This document shows positions 39,481 to 49,180 of a stretch of 64,000 bases of DNA, one piece after another (within the stretch, counting starts at the first letter, position 1; each line of letters opens with the position of its first letter). The translations under genes were made by a program, and so were the position numbers. The notes under the pieces are model-generated. The model made no database searches and had not been told where the DNA came from. It saw only the letters and a list, made by a program, of their open reading frames with translations. Source of the stretch: Halobacterium noricense (GTDB taxonomy: Archaea; Halobacteriota; Halobacteria; Halobacteriales; Halobacteriaceae); the NCBI RefSeq assembly GCF_021233435.1, contig NZ_CP089468.1, positions 930,001-994,000 on the forward strand, in the 5' to 3' direction.

Positions 39481-41775
39481 CTACACCCGGAACTCGAAGC
39501 GCGCGCCGCCGTCCTCGCTCTCCGTGACGCTGGGCGTCCAACCGTGGGCTTCCGCGATGTTCTTCACGATGGCAAGCCCGAACCCGGTGCCCTCGTCGTT
39601 TCTCGTCTCGCCGTACTCGAAGACGCGCTCGCGGCGCTCGGGCGGGATGCCGCGGCCGTCGTCCTCCACGAAGAAGCCCGGCTCGCCAGCGAGGCGGCCG
39701 ACGGACACGGCCACGTCGCTGCCCCCGTGTTCGACCGAATTCCGAAACAGGTTCTCTAGGAGCGAGCCGAACCGCGAGGGGTCGGCTTCCAGCGTGGCGT
39801 CGTCGGCGACGTCGAGGGTGGCGTCTGCAGTGTCGACGTTCGCCCACGCGTCGGCGGCGGCGTCCGAGAGCGACAGTTCGCGGACGTCGTCGAGGCTGCG
39901 GCCGTGGCGCGCGAGCGCGAGCACGCTCTCGATGATTTCGTGCATGCGGTCCAACGACGCGTCCATGCGCTCGAAATACTCGCCGTCGCCGGTCTGCTCG
40001 GCGAGTTCGAGGTAGCCGCGGGCGACGTTGAGGGGGTTGCGGAGGTCGTGGCTGACGATGCTCGCGAACTCCTCCAGGCGGTCGTTCTGCCGTTCGAGTT
40101 CGCGCTCGTGTTCCTTCCGGTCGGTGATGTCCGTGTACATCGCGTAGCCGTGGATGTTCGGCTCGTCGAGGCGGAACGGCACGACGTCCAGCAGGAAGTC
40201 GCGGGGGCCGTCGGCGGTCTCGCGGCGGACTTCGACGTTGATGTTCCGGCCGTCGAAGAGCTTCTGGTTGTACTCGTCGGCCTCCGCCTGCGCGTCGGCG
40301 GGGATGATGTAGTCGTCGATGTTCTCGCCGACGAGTTCGGCCTCGCTGTAGCCGAACACGTCCTCGAAGGCGGGGTTGACCGCGCGCACGATGGGTTCGT
40401 CGTCCTCCACGACGAAACTCGCCGTGGGGCTGGGGACGTTCTCGAACAGCGCCGCGAGCCGGCTGTGTTCGTGGCGCAGGTCGGCTTCGCGGCGGCGGAG
40501 CTGGCGGATGTGCTCGGCACGGTCGAGGGCGGCTTCGGCGTTCGTCGCGAGCACGCGCACGAGGTCGTGGTCGGTGCCGTCGAAGCTTCCGGCTTCGGTC
40601 GCGCCAATCATCAAGACGCCGTGGTCGCCCAGCGGATGGATGATTTCCTCGCGGATGACCGTCTCGGGATTGTGGACGTTGGGCTGCCTGTGGACGTCCG
40701 TGAACGTCTCGGGCTCGCCGGCGTCGTAGACGTCCCACGCGAGGCTCTCACCGGCCTCGAAGGTCGGCGGCGTGTCGCCGGTGACGGGGTCGGAAACTGA
40801 CGCCGGCCGGAGTTCGTCGGCGTCTGTGGCGGCGTAGAACACGCCGACGTACGGGAGTTCGAGGAGGTCGTCGGCGGCCTCCACGATGACCGCGGCGATG
40901 CCGTCGCGGTCGTTCTCCACGAGCATCCGCCGGGTCGCGTCGTGGAGCCCGGTGAGGGTGTGTTCGCGGTGGCGCTGCTCGGTGACATCGCTGACGACCG
41001 CGAACGCGTCGGGGCCGTCCTGGTGGAGGAACTGCTTGACCGTGACCTCGAAGATGCGGCCGTCGCCGGCGAACCCGGCCTCGAACGTCTTCGCGCCGTT
41101 CCCGGGGACGAACTGCTCGGGGTGTGCGTCGAAGCACGCGGCCAGCGACTTCCCGCGGAGGTTGGCTTCGTCGGTGCCGACGACGCGCTCGGCGGCGTCG
41201 TTGACGAGGCGGACTTCGGTGTCGCCGTCGGCGGTGACGTCGTAGAGGATGAGCGCGTCGTCGTTCTGCTCGAACAGTTCCCGGAAGCGCGCTTCGCTCT
41301 CGCGGAGGTCGCGCTGCGAACGGATGCGCTGGACGGCCTGGTAGGCGTGGGAGGCGAGCAGCTCCGCGAGTTCGACGTCGTCCTCGTCGAAGCCGTCGGG
41401 TTCGTCCATGCCCGCCTGAAAGACGCCGATGTCGCCGATTGGGATGCTGACGACGGACTGCGGCGCGCCGACTGGCGGGTCCGTGACGCGGGGGTCCTCG
41501 TGGACGTCCGCGACTAACTGGGGTTCGCCCGTGCGGTAGGTCTCGCCGGCGATGCCCTCGTCGGTGGGGATGCCGTCGACGCTCGGCGGGCGGCCGCTCC
41601 ACGACCGCACGGCCAACATTCCGTTGGTCTCGGTCTCGACGACGGCAGAGGAGAAGTCGAACGCCGCCTCCGCGGCGTCTGCCATCGCGTCGTAGACCAC
41701 TTCCACGTCGTCGGCGCTCGCCACTTCGGTGGCGTACGAGAGGAGGTCGCTCCGGTGGTCGCGGTCACTCGTCAT
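39481..41775 (-). CDS. Multi-sensor histidine kinase GAF-PAS-GAF-PAS-HisKA-HATPase
   Basis: A 764-residue soluble kinase. GAF (about residues 8-150), PAS (165-275), GAF (280-425), PAS (435-555), HisKA with phospho-acceptor His in SIVSHDLRNPLN (about 565-630), and HATPase to the C terminus (N-box LLENLFRNSVEHG, G1 DDGRGIP, G2 GTGFGLAIV). All core residues are intact, and the N-box lacks the insertion seen in the kinase at 2511. It is transcribed after the HalX response regulator with an 11-nt overlap, making a two-component pair. The signal is unknown. Confidence 0.92.
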   Translation of the reverse strand: MTSDRDHRSDLLSYATEVASADDVEVVYDAMADAAEAAFDFSSAVVETETNGMLAVRSWSGRPPSVDGIPTDEGIAGETYRTGEPQLVADVHEDPRVTDPPVGAPQSVVSIPIGDIGVFQAGMDEPDGFDEDDVELAELLASHAYQAVQRIRSQRDLRESEARFRELFEQNDDALILYDVTADGDTEVRLVNDAAERVVGTDEANLRGKSLAACFDAHPEQFVPGNGAKTFEAGFAGDGRIFEVTVKQFLHQDGPDAFAVVSDVTEQRHREHTLTGLHDATRRMLVENDRDGIAAVIVEAADDLLELPYVGVFYAATDADELRPASVSDPVTGDTPPTFEAGESLAWDVYDAGEPETFTDVHRQPNVHNPETVIREEIIHPLGDHGVLMIGATEAGSFDGTDHDLVRVLATNAEAALDRAEHIRQLRRREADLRHEHSRLAALFENVPSPTASFVVEDDEPIVRAVNPAFEDVFGYSEAELVGENIDDYIIPADAQAEADEYNQKLFDGRNINVEVRRETADGPRDFLLDVVPFRLDEPNIHGYAMYTDITDRKEHERELERQNDRLEEFASIVSHDLRNPLNVARGYLELAEQTGDGEYFERMDASLDRMHEIIESVLALARHGRSLDDVRELSLSDAAADAWANVDTADATLDVADDATLEADPSRFGSLLENLFRNSVEHGGSDVAVSVGRLAGEPGFFVEDDGRGIPPERRERVFEYGETRNDEGTGFGLAIVKNIAEAHGWTPSVTESEDGGARFEFRV

Positions 41776-42361
41776 CGGCGGAGAGCCGGCGGAACAGGAC
41801 TTCGTAGTCGTCCTCGTCGAACTCGTTGACGACGTCGTTAAGCCGGCTCCGGAGGTCGTCGAGGCGGTCTTCGAGCGCTTCGAACTCCGCCGATTCGGTG
41901 ACGCTCGGGTCGTTGGATTCGGTGAGTAACGCGTGTTTCCGGGCGGCGGCGAAGTACTGCTGGACGGTCTCGTCGTAGGCCGAGCGGCGGAGGAGGCGGT
42001 TGACGGTTTCGCGGAGGGTTTCGCGGTCGACGGGCTTGCGGAGGTAGTCGTCGAAGCCGAGGTCGACGATGTCGAGTTCGGGTTCGACGGCGGTCACCAT
42101 CGCCACCCGGCAGTCGAGGCCGCGCTCGCGGATGGTGTCGAGGACGTCGTCGCCGGAGACGCCCGGCATCTGTCGGTCCAGCAGGACCGCGTCGACGTCC
42201 TCGCCGAGGGCGGCGAGGGCAGCTTCGCCGTCGTAGGCGGTTTCGACGGTGTATCGGTCACGGAGCCAGATGGCGTAGAGGTCGGCGAGTCCCTCCTCGT
42301 CGTCGACGACTAGCACTGTGGCTTCGTCGGCACTCGCGTCGTCCGTACCTTTCTCTGTCAT
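41765..42361 (-). CDS. Response regulator with HalX domain
   Basis: A 198-residue protein starting at ATG 42361. The receiver domain (about 15-125) has acidic pocket residues in VVDDEEGLADL, the phospho-Asp in AVLLDRQMPG, and the switch Thr/Lys in VTAVEP and LRKPVD. The C-terminal HalX domain (about 130-195, helical, coiled-coil-like) is typical of haloarchaeal response regulators such as HoxA/Bat-linked proteins and carries no DNA-binding motif I can recognise. It overlaps the downstream kinase gene, its probable partner. Confidence 0.9.
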   Translation of the reverse strand: MTEKGTDDASADEATVLVVDDEEGLADLYAIWLRDRYTVETAYDGEAALAALGEDVDAVLLDRQMPGVSGDDVLDTIRERGLDCRVAMVTAVEPELDIVDLGFDDYLRKPVDRETLRETVNRLLRRSAYDETVQQYFAAARKHALLTESNDPSVTESAEFEALEDRLDDLRSRLNDVVNEFDEDDYEVLFRRLSADDE

Positions 42362-42431
42362 AGTTGTCCGCGCACCGCGGGTCTGGCAAACCTTCGACGT
42401 GTACCTATTTATCATTTGTTGGTGCCAGTAT

Positions 42432-42447
42432 TTTTGGCAAGCCTAAA
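42432..42447 (+). promoter_or_regulatory. Imperfect iron-box-like dyad before the GT2 gene
   Basis: TTTTGGCAAGCCTAAA differs from the pattern TTTAGGC..CCTAAA (see 50398, 50427) mainly by T for A at position 4, and lies 25 nt before the glycosyltransferase start. It may be a weak DtxR/Idr-type site. The A/T tail could also simply be a TATA element. Confidence 0.35.
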
Positions 42448-42472
42448 ATAACGCGGCGTCCTACCGGCTGCC

Positions 42473-43180
42473 ATGTCCGAGTCGGACGCCGCGTACACGC
42501 TCAACGACGTCACCGTCGTCATGGGAACGTACAACGAGGAAGCCGCAATCGCGACCGTCCTCGAAGACATCGACGATGTCACCGACGGCCGCACGGACGT
42601 CGTCTGCGTCGACAGTTCGTCCGACCGAACGCCCGAAATCGCACGCGAGCACGGTGCTCGCGTCGTCGAACAGGAACCGCTCGGCTACGGCGTCGCCGTC
42701 CGCTCGGCGCTGTACGAGGCCGACACCGAGGTCGTCGTCACGACCGACTGCGACGACACCTACCCGATGGAGCGCATCCCGGACTTCCTCGAATACGTCA
42801 ACGAGGGCTACGACGTCGTCAGCGGCGACCGCCTCTACTGGGGGGCCGACGAGATGCCCGCCGTCAATCGCCTCGGCAACGCCACGTTCGCCGCCATCGC
42901 GTCGCTGTTCGTCGGCGAGCACGTCCACGACACCACCACGGGGATGCGCGCGTACCGCCGCGACGTCATCGAGGCCATCGACTGGACGCAGAACACCGGT
43001 CTCTCCGCGGAACTGCTGATTCGGCCGCTCTGCCGGGACTACGACGTCGTCGAGGTCCCCATCGAGTACGACGAGCGCCTCGGCGAGACGAAACTCGATC
43101 CGCTGGAGGGTGGCGCCGAAATCATGGGCTCGATTCTGAAGGTCTGTGCGGAGGAACGGCTGGGCGGGCTGCTCGCGTAA
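42473..43180 (+). CDS. Glycosyltransferase family 2 (dolichyl-phosphate sugar synthase-like)
   Basis: A 235-residue soluble GT-A enzyme without membrane helices. VVMGTYNEEAAIATVLEDID and VVCVDSSSDRTPEIA bind the nucleotide sugar, TTDCDDTYPMERIPDFL holds the metal-binding Asp motif, and TTTGMRAYRRDVIEAID with the ENTGLSAELLIRP-like segment is acceptor-side. The family includes AglJ-type enzymes that load sugars on dolichyl phosphate for N-glycosylation. It converges with the GT39-like membrane glycosyltransferase gene, which supports a joint role in surface glycan assembly. Confidence 0.85.
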   Translation: MSESDAAYTLNDVTVVMGTYNEEAAIATVLEDIDDVTDGRTDVVCVDSSSDRTPEIAREHGARVVEQEPLGYGVAVRSALYEADTEVVVTTDCDDTYPMERIPDFLEYVNEGYDVVSGDRLYWGADEMPAVNRLGNATFAAIASLFVGEHVHDTTTGMRAYRRDVIEAIDWTQNTGLSAELLIRPLCRDYDVVEVPIEYDERLGETKLDPLEGGAEIMGSILKVCAEERLGGLLA

Positions 43181-43232
43181 ACCTACGGTGAGTCACATTT
43201 CTACGCTCGCCGTTTCGAGGCGAAGTACTGAC

Positions 43233-45269
43233 TCACTCGCGTCTCACCGACGCGTTCACGTACGAGCCGTCCGGCCCGACACCGGGCACGTACGCCGCGC
43301 TACCCTCGCAGTTCCGCAGGTCCGTGCAGAGTTCGCGGTACGGCGTCATCGTCCGGTACTCCCCGTCGGCCCGCTCGACGGGGAAGCGGACGCGGTACGC
43401 GAACCCCGCGCCGTAGCCGCCGTCGACGTGTGCGTCCAGCGCGACGCTGTCAGTGTCGTCCAGCGGAATCGACGCGTTCTCTCCCGCAAACCCGACGCGC
43501 CCGTCCGCGACCACGAGTTCGACGTTCGCACTGGACGCATTTTCGGGGGTTAGCGTGACGTACGTCTCCTCGTCGCCCGCCGACAGCGTGACCGTCACGG
43601 TCTGCGTCCACGACGGCAGCCCCAGTTCCGTGTCCACGGCCAGCGACTCGCCGCTTGCAACGTGGATTCGCCGGAGGTCGGGATCGACCGGATCGCCGCC
43701 GTACGGCGACCAGGACCCCCGATAGACGTAGCGGTAGAGCGCGCGATCGGGGTAGGCGTCGGCGACGGCGAGCGGCCGTTCGTCGAGCGCGTAGACGGTG
43801 CGGCCGTCGAAACCCGGGTCGTTGCGCAGCGCCTGGAACGGATGGTTCAGCCAGTCGCCGTACGGGTCCGGGAGGAAGACGACGCTGTTCGCGGGCGGGT
43901 GGGGTTCGAACGGCGCGTAGGCGGCCTCGTAGTGGTCCGTGAGTTCGGCGTTGTCCCGCACCTGCTCGGCGGTCGCCGACGCCGCCACGCCGCCGAGCAC
44001 GGCGCTCGAAACGAGCAGGACAACGAGCGTGGCGACCACGGCGCGATTCGCGGAGAGGCGGCTCGTGGCCGCGTCCCGAACGCGGTCGGCGGCGGCGAGC
44101 ACGCCCGTGGCGACGAACGCGCTCACGGGCACGAGCAGGTCGAAGTGGTAGTACGGCCCGAGCGTCGTAATCAGGCCGTTCGGGTCCTCGACGTCCCCGA
44201 GGACGTTGAAGTTCCCCCAGAAGTAGACGTTCCCGACGACGACGCTGACGGCGACGCCAGCGAGCACGGCCTGCTGCCACGCCCAGCCCCGCCGCTGCGT
44301 CACGAGCGCGCCGACGGCCGCCAGCGGCACGCCGAGGACGCCGAACGGCGCCCAGTCGGTGACGAACTGTTCGAGGACGCCGGCGTTCGCGCGCAGCGCG
44401 AGCCGGAGCGTGTACTGGATTTCGTGGTTCAGAATCTCGCGGCGGCCGAAGCCGAGGCCGTCCAGCGGCGCGAACGCCTGATACGGAAACACCAGCGGGT
44501 CGCCCGTGACGACGGCGTTGTACGCGAGCGCGACGGCGACGCCACAGAGCCCGAGGCCCGCGGTCGCGACGCGCCGCCGGAACAGCGGGGAGACGTGGCG
44601 CTTCCGGAGCGGTTCGCGGAGCGTCCAGACGGCGTGGGACACGAACGGCGCGGCGAACAAAACGCCCGTGTAGGGACGCGAGAAGAACGCGAGGCCGACG
44701 GCGGCCCCCGTGACGGCTGCCCAGCGGACGCTGCCGGTGCGTTCGGCGCGGAAGTACGCGAGCGCGAACGCGAGGTTGAGCATCGTCGTGGGCGCGTACG
44801 GGAGGAAGACGGCGGACTGCACGAGGAACAGCGGCGAGCACAGCAGTACGACAGCGGCGAGCAGCCCCGTGCGGTGGTCGAAGGCCTCGCGGACGACGCC
44901 GTAGAGGAGCGCGACGTTGGCGGCGGCGACGGCGGGGAGCGCGTACCGATACGCGCCCACAATTTCGCCGAGCGCGTAGATAACCGGGACGACGGGTGAG
45001 TACTTCGAGTAGAGGCCGCGCGGCGAGTCGACGAAGAACCACGGGCGGAACGAGCCCTCGACGGGCGGGTGGAGGAACAGTTTGCCGTCCAGCAGCATCG
45101 CGGCCTGCTGGAGGTAGACAGCTTCGTCGTGGTTCGTGGAGTGGTACGGAAAGACGGTGACGGAGAGCGCGTACGCCGCGAGTGCGGCGACGACCGCGAG
45201 CGCCGCGGGTGCGAGAAACTGACTGCCGCGGGCGCGAGCGACGAGTCGGCGGATGCGCCCGCCCGTCAT
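43233..45269 (-). CDS. GT39-like (ArnT/PMT-type) membrane glycosyltransferase
   Basis: A 678-residue protein with about 11-13 membrane helices in the first 430 residues and a large extracytoplasmic C-terminal domain. The conserved first loop STNHDEAVYLQQAAMLLDG (about residues 48-66) carries the Asp-Glu pair of GT-C enzymes that use polyprenyl-phosphate sugars. DSPRGLYSKYSPVVPVIYAL follows, as in PMT/ArnT proteins. The probable role is transfer of a sugar to a protein or lipid outside the cell. ATG 45269 overlaps the ABC ATPase stop (ATGA), so it belongs to the iron-transport operon. Confidence 0.78.
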   Translation of the reverse strand: MTGGRIRRLVARARGSQFLAPAALAVVAALAAYALSVTVFPYHSTNHDEAVYLQQAAMLLDGKLFLHPPVEGSFRPWFFVDSPRGLYSKYSPVVPVIYALGEIVGAYRYALPAVAAANVALLYGVVREAFDHRTGLLAAVVLLCSPLFLVQSAVFLPYAPTTMLNLAFALAYFRAERTGSVRWAAVTGAAVGLAFFSRPYTGVLFAAPFVSHAVWTLREPLRKRHVSPLFRRRVATAGLGLCGVAVALAYNAVVTGDPLVFPYQAFAPLDGLGFGRREILNHEIQYTLRLALRANAGVLEQFVTDWAPFGVLGVPLAAVGALVTQRRGWAWQQAVLAGVAVSVVVGNVYFWGNFNVLGDVEDPNGLITTLGPYYHFDLLVPVSAFVATGVLAAADRVRDAATSRLSANRAVVATLVVLLVSSAVLGGVAASATAEQVRDNAELTDHYEAAYAPFEPHPPANSVVFLPDPYGDWLNHPFQALRNDPGFDGRTVYALDERPLAVADAYPDRALYRYVYRGSWSPYGGDPVDPDLRRIHVASGESLAVDTELGLPSWTQTVTVTLSAGDEETYVTLTPENASSANVELVVADGRVGFAGENASIPLDDTDSVALDAHVDGGYGAGFAYRVRFPVERADGEYRTMTPYRELCTDLRNCEGSAAYVPGVGPDGSYVNASVRRE

Positions 45270-46405
45270 CCCTGCTTGGGGTACCACGCCAGCGAGTGGT
45301 CGGCGACGAGGTCGACGGTGACGGGTTCGCCGACGGTCATGTCCTCGGCGTGGTTGTGGAGGCAGCGCACGACGTCGCCGTTGTCCAGTTCGACGTGGTA
45401 GATGAACGAGGGGCCGGTGTACTGTCGGCGGACGATGGTGCCGTTGGCGTTGGCCTCGTTGTCGGGGACGGCGCGGAGGTCGTCCGGGCGCACAAGCACG
45501 TCGACCATCGCGCCCGCGTAGCCGTCGGCGAGCCCCTTCAACAGGGTGCGGTCGTAGCTCCCGATGGACGTGTCGACGGTGTCGCTGCCGACGCGCGCGG
45601 AGAGGAACCCCGCCTGCCCGAGGAACGACGCGACGAACCGCGACTCGGGGTGCTCGAACACCGCCTCGGGGTCGCCAATCTGTTCGAGTTGGCCGTCGTT
45701 GAGCACCGCGACGCGGTCCGAGATGGAGAGCGCTTCCTCTTGGTCGTGTGTAACGGAGACGGCGGTGACGCCGGCTTCCTTGAGGATGCGCCGGACTTCC
45801 TCGCGCATCTCCACGCGCAGGCGGACGTCCAGATTCGAGAACGGCTCGTCGAGCAGCAGGATGTCGGGTTCTGGCGCGAGGCTGCGCGCGAGCGCGACGC
45901 GCTGCTGTTGGCCGCCCGAGAGCTGGTCGGGCGAGCGGTCGCCCATCCCGGGCATGTCCACGAGGTCGAGGAGGTCGTCGACGCGGTCGTCGGCGGCGTC
46001 GCGGTCGCGGTCGGTGAGCCCGAACGCGACGTTCTCCCGGACCGAGAGGTGCGGGAACAGCGCGAAGTCCTGGAAGACGATGCCGACGCCGCGGGATTCG
46101 GCCTCCACGAACGTCGACGGGCCGGCCACCTCGTCGCCGGATAGCGAGATGACGCCCTCGCTGGGGCGTTCGAGGCCAGCGAGCATGCGCAGCGTGGTCG
46201 TCTTCCCGCAGCCCGACGGCCCCAGGAGTGTGAGGAGTTCGCCGTCGCGGACGGACAGCGAGAGGTCCGTGACCGCGGTCTCGGTGCCGTAGCGCTTGGT
46301 CACGCCGTCGAGTTCGAGGACCGCGTCGGTCGGGCTGTCGGCGTCGGTCGGTCCGTCCGTGTCGGGCTCGACCGCCGCGTTCGTCGTGAGTTCGCTGTCA
46401 GCCAT
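45266..46405 (-). CDS. ABC transporter ATP-binding protein, iron(III)/FbpC-like
   Basis: A 379-residue ATPase starting at ATG 46405. A disordered acidic N terminus (1-28) is followed by the ABC core: Walker A GPSGCGKTT, Q-loop FQDFALFP, signature LSGGQQQRV, Walker B ILLLDEP and switch His in VTHDQEEA. A C-terminal TOBE-type regulatory domain (about 270-379) contains VDVLVRPDDLR. This is the PotA/FbpC group that energises iron, polyamine or thiamine import. The gene partners are a duplicated permease and an iron-type binding protein. Its stop overlaps the glycosyltransferase start. Confidence 0.9.
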   Translation of the reverse strand: MADSELTTNAAVEPDTDGPTDADSPTDAVLELDGVTKRYGTETAVTDLSLSVRDGELLTLLGPSGCGKTTTLRMLAGLERPSEGVISLSGDEVAGPSTFVEAESRGVGIVFQDFALFPHLSVRENVAFGLTDRDRDAADDRVDDLLDLVDMPGMGDRSPDQLSGGQQQRVALARSLAPEPDILLLDEPFSNLDVRLRVEMREEVRRILKEAGVTAVSVTHDQEEALSISDRVAVLNDGQLEQIGDPEAVFEHPESRFVASFLGQAGFLSARVGSDTVDTSIGSYDRTLLKGLADGYAGAMVDVLVRPDDLRAVPDNEANANGTIVRRQYTGPSFIYHVELDNGDVVRCLHNHAEDMTVGEPVTVDLVADHSLAWYPKQG

Positions 46406-48008
46406 TGTATCGTTCCTGTGCGAGGATGACGACCATCGAGAGCGCGGACACGCCCACGAGCACGAGCGCGGGTATCGCGGCCGCGCCGTACGAGCCGGCC
46501 CCTCTGACGAGCCAGATGTACGAGACGAGGGTTTCAAAGCCTATCGGACTCAGCATCAGCGTCGCCGGCAGCTCCTTCATCGTCGTGAGAAAGACCAGCG
46601 CCGCGCCGGCGGCGACGCCGGGCGCGATGAGCGGCAGCGTCACTTTCCGGAACGCGCCGAACGGCGACCGGCCGAGCGTGCGCGCGGCCTCCGTGAGCTT
46701 CGGGTCCACCTGCAGGACCGACGAGCGCACGGTGCCGACTGCTTGCGGGAGGAAGCGCACGACGTACGCGAACACGAGCAGCGGCACGGTCTTGTACAGC
46801 GACTGGGCGAACTCCGTGGAGAGGTACAGCAGTGCGAGGCCGACGACGACGCCCGGGACTGCGTAGCCGACGTACGTGAGGCGGTCCGCGAGCGTCGAGA
46901 ACAGCGACGTCGAGCGCGCGGCGTACCCGGCGACGGGCAGCGCCAGCAGCGAGGCGGCGACGGCGGCGGCGACGGCGACTTTCAGGGAGTTCCACGCGAC
47001 CGCGGGCTCGAACTCGAAGACCGCGGCGCCGGCCTGCTCGAACCACCACGCGAGCACGCCCAGCGGCACGCCCAGCGAGAGCACGGCGATGCCCGCACAG
47101 AACGCCAGCGCGGGCCACTTCCACGCGCCGAGCGTGATTTGGCCGGGCTGGCGCGAGCCCCGGGAGACGTACGACGCGTTGGCGTCGCTGCCGATGCGGG
47201 ACTCCAGCGCGAGCACGACCGCGACCACTGCGAGCAACTGCAGCGAGAGTAACGCGGGGTAGCCCTCGGGGACGCCGAGGCTGCGCTGGGCGACGTAAAT
47301 CTGCTGGGTGAACACCTCGTAGCGCATGATGGAGGGCGTCCCGAAGTCCGAGAGCGCGTACAGCGCGGCGAGCAGCGCGCCCGCGGTCACGCCCGGAAGT
47401 ATCTGGGGGACGGTGACGCGCTCGAACGCCTCCCACCGCGAGTGGTTGAGGGTGCGCGCGGCTTCGACGAGCGTGCCGTCGAAGGAGAGCAGCGCGGCCC
47501 GCGTGGTGAGGAAGACGTAGGGGTACGTGAACAGAATCAGCACGAGCGCCGTGCCGTGGAGCCCGTAGATGGCGGGGATGCGTTCGACGCCCAGCGGGGC
47601 GAGCGCGTCCGCGAGGTCGCCTTGCGGGCCGAACGCGGAGACGAACGTGAACGCGCCGATGTAGCTCGGGACGACCAGCGGGAGCGCCGCGACGACCGTC
47701 CAGGCGCGCCGCCCCGGGAGGTCGGTCTGGACGGTGAGCACGGCCAGCGGCACGCCGACGAGCACGCAGCCCAGCGTCACCCAGACCACGAGCACGAAGC
47801 TGTTGACGAGCACGTCGAGGCTGCCGGTCTCCGTGAGGAGGCCGACGAGGTGGCCGAGCCCGTAGTTCGACGCGCGGACGAGCAGGCCGACCAGCGGCAG
47901 GGAGACGAACGCCGCGACGGCGCCGGCCAGCACTGCGAGCGAGAGCCCCGGCTCGTCGTCGCCGTCGACGGCGTCGCGGAGGCGTGCGAGGCGCTCGCGG
48001 GCTGCCAT
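46398..48008 (-). CDS. ABC transporter permease, fused double-domain FbpB-like
   Basis: A 536-residue membrane protein with about 12 helices forming two consecutive permease domains (about 60-265 and 330-535), as in FbpB-type iron permeases. Each half has an EAA loop that docks the ATPase: LVEAARTLNHSRWEAFERVT followed by PQILPGVTAGAL in the first, and LTEAARTLGRSPFGAFRKVT followed by PLIAPGVAAGAA in the second. It starts directly after the binding-protein stop and overlaps the ATPase start by 8 nt. Confidence 0.9.
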   Translation of the reverse strand: MAARERLARLRDAVDGDDEPGLSLAVLAGAVAAFVSLPLVGLLVRASNYGLGHLVGLLTETGSLDVLVNSFVLVVWVTLGCVLVGVPLAVLTVQTDLPGRRAWTVVAALPLVVPSYIGAFTFVSAFGPQGDLADALAPLGVERIPAIYGLHGTALVLILFTYPYVFLTTRAALLSFDGTLVEAARTLNHSRWEAFERVTVPQILPGVTAGALLAALYALSDFGTPSIMRYEVFTQQIYVAQRSLGVPEGYPALLSLQLLAVVAVVLALESRIGSDANASYVSRGSRQPGQITLGAWKWPALAFCAGIAVLSLGVPLGVLAWWFEQAGAAVFEFEPAVAWNSLKVAVAAAVAASLLALPVAGYAARSTSLFSTLADRLTYVGYAVPGVVVGLALLYLSTEFAQSLYKTVPLLVFAYVVRFLPQAVGTVRSSVLQVDPKLTEAARTLGRSPFGAFRKVTLPLIAPGVAAGAALVFLTTMKELPATLMLSPIGFETLVSYIWLVRGAGSYGAAAIPALVLVGVSALSMVVILAQERYNG

Positions 48009-49172
48009 CTACGAGAGGATGCCGACGTCCTCGAGGAGTTGGATGGTTGGCTGGACGTCCGACAGCGCCTGGAGGTCCAGGTCCGGCGGCGAGAGCTCCT
48101 CGATGGTGGGGAGCGGGCCGACCGGCTCGACGCCCTCGATCATCGGGAAGGCGAAGCCGCGGGTGGCGAGGAACTCCTGGGCTTCCGCGGAGAGCAGGTG
48201 GCGGACGAACAGGTCCGCGAGTTCGGGGTCGGCAGCGCCGTCGAGGACGCTCGCGCCGGCGGTGTTGACGAGCGCGCTGGCGTCGTTCTCGGTGAACGCC
48301 AGGTCGAGGGGGGCGTCGGGAGTGTTGGCGAACACGAGCATGGGGTAGTAGTGGTTCGTCAATCCGAGGCCGACCTCGCCGTTCGTGATGCCCTGCGAGA
48401 CGGTGGCGTACTCGCTGTCGTAGCGCGCGGGGTTCTGGTCGAGCATGTTGTTCAGCCACTCGCGGGTGCCGTCCTCCCCGCGGAGCTGGCGCATCGCGGT
48501 GACGAACCCGTGGAACGCGCCGTACGTGGGAGCCCACCCGATGGTGTCGGTGAAGCGGTCCTCGGTCGCAATCGCGTCGACGCTGGCGGGAATCTCGGAC
48601 GCGCTGAACTGGTTCGTGTTGTAGGGAATCGCGCGCGACCGGCCGGCGACGCCGGCCCACTGGTCGGTCACGAACCGGTCGTCGGCGACCATCGAGGTGG
48701 CGTCGCTGGAGAGGTCGAGGGTGGCGCTGTTGTCCGCGACGTACGCCAGCGAGCCGGCGTCGACCGACCAGAAGACGTCGGCCTGCGTGGTGTTGCTCTC
48801 GTACTCGTCGACGATGACGTTCGCGAGCTGCGAGGACGGCTGCGTCTGGGCGGACGCCTCGAAGCCGTCGTAGTACTGGTTGAGGAGGTCGATGAGCGTG
48901 GTGTAGCGGCCGCCCTCGCCGCCGCCGAGGTAGATGGAGAGTTCGCCGTCGAGGTCGGGGAGGTCCTCGATGGAGGTGCCGCCGGGCGCGGGCCGGCCGG
49001 AGACGAGTTCGCCGGAGCCACGGAAGTCCGCGAGCGTCGGCTGGTCGCCGTCACCGCCGCTGCCGCTCCCGCCGTCGCCGAGGATGCCCGTACAGCCCGC
49101 GAGTGCGGTCGTCGAAGCTACACCCGCCGCCGCGAGGAAGCGCCGGCGCGTCTGGCTGTGTCGCTCACTCAT
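48009..49172 (-). CDS. Iron-type ABC transporter substrate-binding Tat lipoprotein (FbpA/FutA-like)
   Basis: A 387-residue exported protein. A twin-arginine signal (TRRRFLAAAG) with lipobox ALAGC (about residues 22-26) places it outside, lipid-anchored. The mature protein is a two-lobed binding protein: GELSIYLGGGEGGRYTTLI starts lobe 1, and tyrosines in IPYNTNQF and the adjacent pair in NHYYPML are candidate ferric-iron ligands as in FbpA/FutA. A perfect TTAGGCCGGCCTAA palindrome lies 9 nt before the start, supporting iron control. It is the first gene of the operon SBP-permease-ATPase-glycosyltransferase. Confidence 0.88.
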   Translation of the reverse strand: MSERHSQTRRRFLAAAGVASTTALAGCTGILGDGGSGSGGDGDQPTLADFRGSGELVSGRPAPGGTSIEDLPDLDGELSIYLGGGEGGRYTTLIDLLNQYYDGFEASAQTQPSSQLANVIVDEYESNTTQADVFWSVDAGSLAYVADNSATLDLSSDATSMVADDRFVTDQWAGVAGRSRAIPYNTNQFSASEIPASVDAIATEDRFTDTIGWAPTYGAFHGFVTAMRQLRGEDGTREWLNNMLDQNPARYDSEYATVSQGITNGEVGLGLTNHYYPMLVFANTPDAPLDLAFTENDASALVNTAGASVLDGAADPELADLFVRHLLSAEAQEFLATRGFAFPMIEGVEPVGPLPTIEELSPPDLDLQALSDVQPTIQLLEDVGILS

Positions 49173-49180
49173 GTGTTGGA

